This document shows positions 58,778-64,000 of a DNA stretch of 64,000 bases, in pieces. The notes below the pieces were generated by a model. It had not been told where the DNA came from, did no database searches, and saw only the letters and a program-made list of their open reading frames with translations. The position numbers and the translations under genes are program-made. Position 1 is the first letter of the stretch. The number at the start of each line of letters is the position of its first letter. The stretch is from Micromonospora tulbaghiae (GTDB lineage: Bacteria > Actinomycetota > Actinomycetes > Mycobacteriales > Micromonosporaceae), in the NCBI RefSeq assembly GCF_900091605.1, contig NZ_FMCQ01000004.1:310001-374000 (forward strand), given 5' to 3'.

Positions 58778-60757
58778 ATGTCCGTTGACGGGTGGCACAC
58801 CCTCCTGGTGCTCGGCGGTATCCGCTCCGGCAAGTCCGAGTTCGCCGAGTCACTGGTCGCCGACGCGCCCACGGTCCGGTACGTGGCCACCGCCCCGGCC
58901 GGGGACCCGGAGGACACCGAGTGGGCGATCCGCCTCGCGGCGCACCGCGCCCGCCGGCCGGGGAGCTGGAGCACCGAGGAGACCGCGGCGGACCCAGGCC
59001 GGCTGGTCGAGGTCATCGCCGCCGCCGGGCCGAACGAGACGCTGCTCGTGGACGACCTGGGCGGCTGGGTGACTGTGCTGCTCGACCCGGCCCACCAGCC
59101 CGCCGACGACACCGCGACGATCGCCGAGCTGGCCGCGGCGGTGCGCTCCAGCACGGCCCGGCTGGTGCTGGTCAGCCCCGAGGTGGGTCTGTCCCTGGTG
59201 CCCACCACGCCGCTGGGCCGGGCGTTCACCGACGCGCTCGGCGCCACCAACCGCGCGGTCGCCGACGCCTGCGACGCGGTAGCGCTCGTGGTCGCAGGTC
59301 AGACCGCGTGGCTCAAGCCGGCCACCCCGGCCCCCGCGCACGCCGTGCCGCCCGCGGCCACGTCGCCCGAGACCGTGCCGGGCCGCGCCGCGGCACCCCG
59401 CACCACGCACAACCAGGCCGCGCCGACCCACACCGCGCCGGCCCAGGCCGTGCCGGCCGACCTCGGCGCCGGGGACGTGACGCTGCCCGAGGTGCTCACC
59501 CCGGCCGCCGCTCCGGTACCCGCCCCGGCCACGTCCAGCGAGCCCGGTGCGGGCGACTGGGCCGCGCCCACGATGGCGCTGCCGATGATCGCCACCGGTC
59601 TGGTCATCCAGCCGGGCATGGAACTGCCGATGCCGGACGACTACACCGGACCGCAGGCCGTCGACCGGCTCGCCACCCTCGACGTCCCGGGCGCCGGACT
59701 CGGCGTGCTGGAGCAGGTGGTCGGTTTCGCCGCCGCCACCCAGGGCACCTCGACGCCGCGTCCGTGGGACTCGGTGCGCGTACTGCTGATCCAGGGCGAC
59801 CACGCGGGCGGCGCGTCGGCCGGCGCGACGCCCGGTGAGTCGGCCCGCCGCGCCCGGCAGGCCCGCGTCGGCCGGGGCGCGCTGGCCCGGCTCGCCGCCG
59901 AGAACCGGGCCGGTCTCCAGATCGTCGAGGCGCCCGCCTCGGCGCCGATGGAGGACGGCCCGGCCCTGTCCGCCGACGAGGTCGAGGCGGCGCTGCGCTA
60001 CGGCTGGCGGCTCGCCGAGCAGGCCGCCGACGCGGGGGTGCAGCTGCTGGTGCTGGCCGCGTGCGGTGCGGGCGCCGAGGCCGCCGCCGCGGCGGTGCTC
60101 GCGGCCACCGCGGGCGCGGAGCCGCCGACGGTGCTCGGCCGGGTGGTCACCGAGCAGGGCGAGATCGACGACACCGCCTGGATGGTCCGCTGCGCGGCGG
60201 TGCGGGACGCGCTGCACCGCACCCGGCGCTCCGCCCGGGAGGCCAAGGACGTCCTGGCCGAGCTGGGCGGCGGCGACATCGCGCTGGCCACCGGCGTGCT
60301 GCTGGGCGCCACCGCCCGCAAGGTGCCGGTGCTGCTGGACGGGCCGGTCGGCACCGCCGCCGCCATGGTCAGCCGCGATCTGGCCGGTCAGGCCCGGCAC
60401 TGGTGCCTGCTGCCCGACCACGGCGGCCGTCCGGGCGTGCGGCTCGCCGCCGACGTGCTCGGCCTGACCCCGCTGGTGGACCTGCGACTCGACCTGGGCG
60501 AGGGGGCGACCGCGCTGGCCGCGCTGCCGCTGCTGCGCTCCGCGCTGACGCTCGCCGCCACGCTGCCGGTGCACCCGTCGCTGGGCGGCCCCGACGACGA
60601 GGGCGGCACCGAGGACCAGGGCGGCACCGACGACGACGGCCGCGACGCCGACCGGACCGACGACGAACCGGACTTCACCGAGCCGGAGCCGGCCGGTCCG
60701 GGACCGACCACCGTCGGGGCCGACGAGCCGGTCCACCCCGGCCGACGTGCCGACTGA
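58778..60757 (+). CDS. CobU-CobT fusion: adenosylcobinamide kinase/guanylyltransferase plus dimethylbenzimidazole phosphoribosyltransferase
   Basis: This 659-residue fusion covers two steps of cobalamin lower-ligand assembly. Residues 1 to about 187 are CobU-like: P-loop VLGGIRSGKSEFAE near residue 12, His in RLAAHRARRPGSW, LLVDDLGGWVTVLLD, and SPEVGLSLVPTTPLGRAF. An Ala/Pro-rich linker follows (about 188-265). Residues about 275-612 are CobT-like, diverged at the start (GAGLGVLEQVVGFAAA) but with LLDGPVGTAAAMVSRDL and the catalytic Glu in LDLGEGATALAALPLL near 575. The last 45 residues are acidic (DDEGGTEDQGGTDDDG). ATG at 58778. The cobS start lies inside the last codons (11-bp overlap). 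No cobalamin riboswitch was found upstream. Confidence 0.88.
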   Translation: MSVDGWHTLLVLGGIRSGKSEFAESLVADAPTVRYVATAPAGDPEDTEWAIRLAAHRARRPGSWSTEETAADPGRLVEVIAAAGPNETLLVDDLGGWVTVLLDPAHQPADDTATIAELAAAVRSSTARLVLVSPEVGLSLVPTTPLGRAFTDALGATNRAVADACDAVALVVAGQTAWLKPATPAPAHAVPPAATSPETVPGRAAAPRTTHNQAAPTHTAPAQAVPADLGAGDVTLPEVLTPAAAPVPAPATSSEPGAGDWAAPTMALPMIATGLVIQPGMELPMPDDYTGPQAVDRLATLDVPGAGLGVLEQVVGFAAATQGTSTPRPWDSVRVLLIQGDHAGGASAGATPGESARRARQARVGRGALARLAAENRAGLQIVEAPASAPMEDGPALSADEVEAALRYGWRLAEQAADAGVQLLVLAACGAGAEAAAAAVLAATAGAEPPTVLGRVVTEQGEIDDTAWMVRCAAVRDALHRTRRSAREAKDVLAELGGGDIALATGVLLGATARKVPVLLDGPVGTAAAMVSRDLAGQARHWCLLPDHGGRPGVRLAADVLGLTPLVDLRLDLGEGATALAALPLLRSALTLAATLPVHPSLGGPDDEGGTEDQGGTDDDGRDADRTDDEPDFTEPEPAGPGPTTVGADEPVHPGRRAD

Positions 60758-61520
60758 GGCGCGGCTCGCCGACGGCATCCGGCTGGCGCTCACCACGTTC
60801 ACCACCGCCCCGGTACGCGCCGGCCGGGTCGACCGGGCCGCCGCCGGCACCGCGATGGCGCTCGCGCCGCTGGTCGGCGCGCTGCTCGGCGCCGTACTCG
60901 GCGGGGTGCTCCTGCTCACCGGCGCGCTCGCGCCACCCTTCGTCGCCGCAGTGGTCACCGTGGGGCTGGGCGCGCTGCTCACCCGGGGCCTGCACCTCGA
61001 CGGGCTGGCCGACACCGTGGACGCGCTCGGCTCGTACCGGCGCGGACCGGCCGCGCTGGAGATCATGAAGCAGCCGGACGTCGGCCCGTTCGGGGTGGTC
61101 GCGCTCGTGGTCGTACTCCTGCTCCAGAGCGCGGTGCTCGCGGAGCTGGCCGGCCGGGACGCCCTCGCCGCGTTCGCCGCCGTGGTCGCGGCCACCGCGG
61201 CCGGGCGGCTCGCCGTCGGCCTGGCCTGCCGGCGCGGCGTGCCCGCGGCCCGGCCGGAGGGCCTGGGCGCGCTCGTCGCCGGCACGGTGGGCCGGGCGGC
61301 GCTGGCGCTCGGCGCGCTCGCCGTCGCGCTGGCGGCGGTGCCCGCGGTGCCGGACCGTCCGTGGCAGGGGCCGCTCGCCGTGCTCGGCGCGCTCGCCGTC
61401 GCGGCCGGGCTCCTCCGGCACCTGGTACGCCGCTTCGGCGGCATCACCGGCGACGTGCTCGGCGCGCTCGTGGAGATCGTCACCACGCTGTCCTACCTGG
61501 GACTGGCGCTGACCGGCTGA
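60747..61520 (+). CDS. cobS: Adenosylcobinamide-GDP ribazoletransferase (cobalamin synthase)
   Basis: CobS joins adenosylcobinamide-GDP and alpha-ribazole (phosphate) at the membrane, the final assembly step. The 257-residue protein has about seven helices and the family's acidic motif GLHLDGLADTVDALGSYRRG near residue 73 with metal-binding Asp residues, followed by PDVGPFGVVALV. A second motif, RRFGGITGDVLGALVEI, lies near the C-terminus. GTG at 60747 overlaps the fusion gene by 11 bp, and the two products act in sequence. Confidence 0.94.
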   Translation: MPTEARLADGIRLALTTFTTAPVRAGRVDRAAAGTAMALAPLVGALLGAVLGGVLLLTGALAPPFVAAVVTVGLGALLTRGLHLDGLADTVDALGSYRRGPAALEIMKQPDVGPFGVVALVVVLLLQSAVLAELAGRDALAAFAAVVAATAAGRLAVGLACRRGVPAARPEGLGALVAGTVGRAALALGALAVALAAVPAVPDRPWQGPLAVLGALAVAAGLLRHLVRRFGGITGDVLGALVEIVTTLSYLGLALTG

Positions 61521-61583
61521 GCGCCGGCGGTCCGGGCGGGTAGCGTTCGGGGCGAGTGCACCGGCACGGTCGAGGGGGACGGC

Positions 61584-62873
61584 ATGCTCATCACGGACGA
61601 CTTCCTGCCGGTACCGGTGCCCGAGTCGCTCGACGCGACCTACCTGGTGCCGATCACCGGGCTGCCGAAGGTGAGCCCGAAGACCGCTGTGGAGAGGCTG
61701 GCCGGCCGGCTCGCCGAGCCGGTGCACGGGCTGGCCCGGCAGATGCTCGACAGCCCGCTGATGACCGTGGACACCCGCACCGTCGACGAGTTCCCCGAGT
61801 TGCCGCCGGACCTGCTCACCGCGTTCGGCGCCACCGAGGAGCAACTGGCCCGGCTGGCCGCCGCCACCCACCTGGTGGTGGTGCAGGCCGAGTACCGGCC
61901 CGGCTGGCCGCCCGCGCACGAGTGGGCCGCCCGCGCGGTGGCCGCGGCGGTCGCCGAGACGGTGGGCGGGGACGTGGTGGACGTCTTCGGGCTCCAGTTC
62001 CTGGACCCGGCGGCGGCGTTGCGCTCGCTGCCGGACGAGCAGGGCCGGATCCGGCTCGTCGACTGGGTGCTGGTGCCCTACTCCTCGGACTCCGACGGGC
62101 TGTGGTTCACCACGAAAGGGCTGCGCCGGTTCGGGCTGCTGGAGTTGCAGGCCCAGGGCGTACCGGACCACCTGACCCGGGCGTGGGGCGCGGTGATGAC
62201 CGGCGCGGCCCGGCGGCTGCTGCGGGACTGGACCGACGGGCTCACCGGCGAGGAGGTGCCGGCGTTCGTGCAGCTGCCGGTGCTCGCCACGGTGACCGGG
62301 CACGACATCGCCGTGGCGTACGGCAATCCGGAGCAGCACGGCGCGACCGCGCCGGTGCTGCTGCGGCTGGAGCTGGACCCGGCCACCGATCCGGACGCCG
62401 ACTCGTTCCTGAGCCTCAACCCGCCGCCCGGGCACCCGGGCCCGCCCGGCCGCTACTTCGCCGCCGCCTGCGCCACGCTGTTCAACGGCATCCAGCCGGA
62501 CGTGCGCTACACCCGCACCGGTGACGCGATGAGCCGCGCGGTGGAGACCGCCCGCGCCGCGCTGGGCGACATCCGGGCCCGTTTCCTGGCCGGGCGGCTG
62601 CCCGAGGAGAGCCAGCTCGTGGTCAAGTACGGCCTGCCGGGCGACGACGGCCCCGAGTACGTCTGGGCCGGGGTGACCTCGTGGGACACCCCGGAACGGA
62701 TCGTCGCCGCCAGCGCCAGCGACGCCAACACCGACCCGAGCGTGCGGATCGGCTCCCCCGTGGTGGTGGAGGCGTCGGACGTGGTCGACTGGGCCGTGCT
62801 GGACGGCACCGGAGTGCTGGAGGGCGGCTGGACGCAGGCAGTCCTCGACGCCGGGGAGCGCGGCGAGGACTGA
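61584..62873 (+). CDS. DUF2314-containing protein
   Basis: The 429-residue protein has an N-terminal domain of unknown type (LITDDFLPVPVPESLDATYL onward, with VDVFGLQFLDPAAAL and LVPYSSDSDGLWFTTKGLRRFG) and a C-terminal DUF2314-like domain (about residues 325-420: FLAGRLPEESQLVVKYGL, EYVWAGVTSW and DWAVLDGTGVLEGGWT). DUF2314 proteins have no established activity; they are common in immunity-type and defence-neighbour genes, but nothing nearby suggests that here. ATG at 61584 follows GAGGGGGA. It is 63 bp after cobS and convergent with gcvT, 10 bp apart. Confidence 0.8.
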   Translation: MLITDDFLPVPVPESLDATYLVPITGLPKVSPKTAVERLAGRLAEPVHGLARQMLDSPLMTVDTRTVDEFPELPPDLLTAFGATEEQLARLAAATHLVVVQAEYRPGWPPAHEWAARAVAAAVAETVGGDVVDVFGLQFLDPAAALRSLPDEQGRIRLVDWVLVPYSSDSDGLWFTTKGLRRFGLLELQAQGVPDHLTRAWGAVMTGAARRLLRDWTDGLTGEEVPAFVQLPVLATVTGHDIAVAYGNPEQHGATAPVLLRLELDPATDPDADSFLSLNPPPGHPGPPGRYFAAACATLFNGIQPDVRYTRTGDAMSRAVETARAALGDIRARFLAGRLPEESQLVVKYGLPGDDGPEYVWAGVTSWDTPERIVAASASDANTDPSVRIGSPVVVEASDVVDWAVLDGTGVLEGGWTQAVLDAGERGED

Positions 62874-62883
62874 CCCGCGCGGC

Positions 62884-63999
62884 TCAGCGCACCGAGGGCT
62901 TGACGAACGGCGGCCTGGTCAGGCGCATCCGGGCGCGGCGGCCACGGATGTCCACCTCCAGCTCGTCGCCGTCGGGCAGCTTCGGGTCGGTGTCGACCAG
63001 CGCCAGCGCGACGCCGTGCTTGAGCGTCGGGCTGAACGTGCCGCTGGTGACGGTGCCGACCTGCCGGTCGCCCGCGTACACGGCCATGCCCGGGCGCGGG
63101 ATGGCCCGGTCGACCGCGGTCAGGCCGCGCAGCGTACGGGCCGGACCGCCGGCCTTCTCGGCGCGCAGCGCGTCGCGGCCCCAGAACGCCGCCTTGTCCC
63201 AGCCCACCGCCCAGCCGGAGCGGCCCTGCACCGGGGTGATCTCCGGGGACAGGTCCTGCCCGTGCAGCGGGTAGCCCATCTCGGTGCGCAGCGTGTCCCG
63301 GGCGGCCAGGCCGCAGGCACGCACGTCGTCGGCCGCGGCGAAGATCGCGTCCCAGACGGCGACCGCGTGCTCGGACGCCACGACCAGCTCGTAGCCCAGC
63401 TCGCCGGTGTAGCCGGTGCGGCACACGGTCAGCTCCACCCCGTCCAGGCCGGCGATGGAGAAGCTCATGTAGTCGTGCCCGGTGGGCAGGCCGAGCGCGT
63501 CCAGCAGCTCCGCCGAACGCGGGCCCTGGACCGCGAGCACCGCGTACGCCTCGTGCTCGTCGGTGACGGTGACGCCCTCGGGCGCGGCGGCGCGCAGGCG
63601 GCGGGCCACCTCGGCGGTGTTGGCGGCGTTGGGCACCAGGAAGACGTGGTCGTCGGCGTGCAGGTAGGCGATGATGTCGTCCACCACGCCGCCGGTGGCG
63701 TCGTCGCAGCAGAGCGTGTACTGCGCCTGACCGGGGGTGATCCGGCCGAGGTCGTTGGTGAGGCAGGCGTTGACGAAGTCCGCCGCGCCCGGCCCGGTGA
63801 CCCGGATCTTGCCCAGGTGCGAGACGTCGAACACGCCGACGCCCTCACGGACGGCCGTGTGCTCCTTGAGCACGCCGCCACCGGCGTACTCCAGCGGCAT
63901 CTGCCAGCCCCCGAAGGGGGCGAACTTCGCGCCGAGCGCGGTGTGCCGCTCGTGCAGCGGGGATCGGCGCAGCCGGGTCTCGGCAGCGTCGGAGGTCAC
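62884..63999 (-). CDS. gcvT: Glycine cleavage system T protein (aminomethyltransferase)
   Basis: GcvT takes the aminomethyl group from the H protein and transfers it to tetrahydrofolate with release of ammonia. The complete 371-residue product has [20 protein letters not shown], the catalytic Asp in [30 protein letters not shown], the folate-binding [13 protein letters not shown] and [20 protein letters not shown] at 63999 starts one base inside the right edge of the window, so its ribosome site is outside. Other gcv genes are not in the window. Placement beside cobS agrees with the mycobacterial order. Confidence 0.95.
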   Translation of the reverse strand: MTSDAAETRLRRSPLHERHTALGAKFAPFGGWQMPLEYAGGGVLKEHTAVREGVGVFDVSHLGKIRVTGPGAADFVNACLTNDLGRITPGQAQYTLCCDDATGGVVDDIIAYLHADDHVFLVPNAANTAEVARRLRAAAPEGVTVTDEHEAYAVLAVQGPRSAELLDALGLPTGHDYMSFSIAGLDGVELTVCRTGYTGELGYELVVASEHAVAVWDAIFAAADDVRACGLAARDTLRTEMGYPLHGQDLSPEITPVQGRSGWAVGWDKAAFWGRDALRAEKAGGPARTLRGLTAVDRAIPRPGMAVYAGDRQVGTVTSGTFSPTLKHGVALALVDTDPKLPDGDELEVDIRGRRARMRLTRPPFVKPSVR

Positions 64000-64000
64000 C

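Noticed and set aside
61584..62873. Immunity or defence gene because of DUF2314
   Set aside because: There is no toxin, nuclease or phage-defence gene in the neighbourhood; flanking genes are housekeeping.

Overview
The window is very GC-rich actinobacterial chromosome. It has many GTG and TTG starts, purine-rich Shine-Dalgarno sites, densely packed genes and frequent 4-bp ATGA or GTGA overlaps. Gene content and order suggest Micromonosporaceae, most likely Micromonospora. This is inferred from family knowledge; no 16S or other marker gene is present. No tRNA, rRNA, CRISPR array, insertion sequence or prophage was found. About 60 genes appear real.

The backbone is a conserved actinobacterial core region. 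The order acyltransferase, SRPBCC protein, long-chain acyl-CoA synthetase, PimB-type mannosyltransferase, DEDD exonuclease/GIY-YIG fusion, the qcrCAB/ctaE respiratory genes, trpD, ctaF, ctaC, adenosine kinase, HesB-type Fe-S protein, glycerate kinase, cobU/cobT, cobS and gcvT resembles, from memory, the Mycobacterium tuberculosis Rv2182c-Rv2211c segment. The glucokinase and nadA neighbourhoods resemble Streptomyces.

Layout. 1-8.8 kb: acyltransferase, trehalose-6-phosphate synthase, a hydrolase and a flavin monooxygenase joined by a tandem repeat, then an operon of SRPBCC protein, DUF5304-like protein, ROK glucokinase and EEP phosphatase/nuclease. 8.9-15.9 kb: acyl-CoA synthetase with a two-component system, then a methyltransferase overlapping a GGDEF/EAL enzyme. 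16-26 kb: PimB with an M48 protease, NYN nuclease, DEDDh/GIY-YIG protein, a RelA/SpoT homolog, Nudix hydrolase, sugar nucleotidyltransferase and a stand-alone RAM domain. 26-36.6 kb: cytochrome bc1 (qcrCAB) and aa3 oxidase subunits III, IV and II, CtaG-type assembly factor, a degenerate receiver, trpD and a repeat-rich intergenic island. Oxidase subunit I (ctaD) is not here. 36.7-44.3 kb: cysteine desulfurase with TusA, adenosine kinase with a P-loop kinase, Fe-S insertion protein, glycerate kinase, nadA and murA. Several of these build or use Fe-S clusters (desulfurase, ErpA-type carrier, NadA, Rieske QcrA). 44.3-58.5 kb is the accessory part: AzlCD exporter with its regulator, an ABC-2 exporter operon, a 1,870-residue Pro-rich/TPR/WG-repeat protein, a TetR/cupin pair, an aldo/keto reductase and a site-2 protease. 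58.7-64 kb: cobalamin lower-ligand genes (CobU-CobT fusion, CobS), a DUF2314 protein and gcvT.

The most unusual signals are not in the core genes. (i) A 59-bp tandem repeat carries two 20-codon mini-ORFs linked to each other and to both flanking genes by GTGA overlaps; a similar mini-ORF runs into the start of the giant gene. (ii) A 52-bp palindromic element occurs once between genes and once, in frame, inside the giant gene. (iii) An 856-bp intergenic island holds three different palindromic elements. (iv) Several proteins are variant family members: a hydrolase with GHGAG instead of GxSxG, a receiver lacking its conserved Lys and Thr, and an RSH protein with a divergent synthetase segment and no ACT domain.
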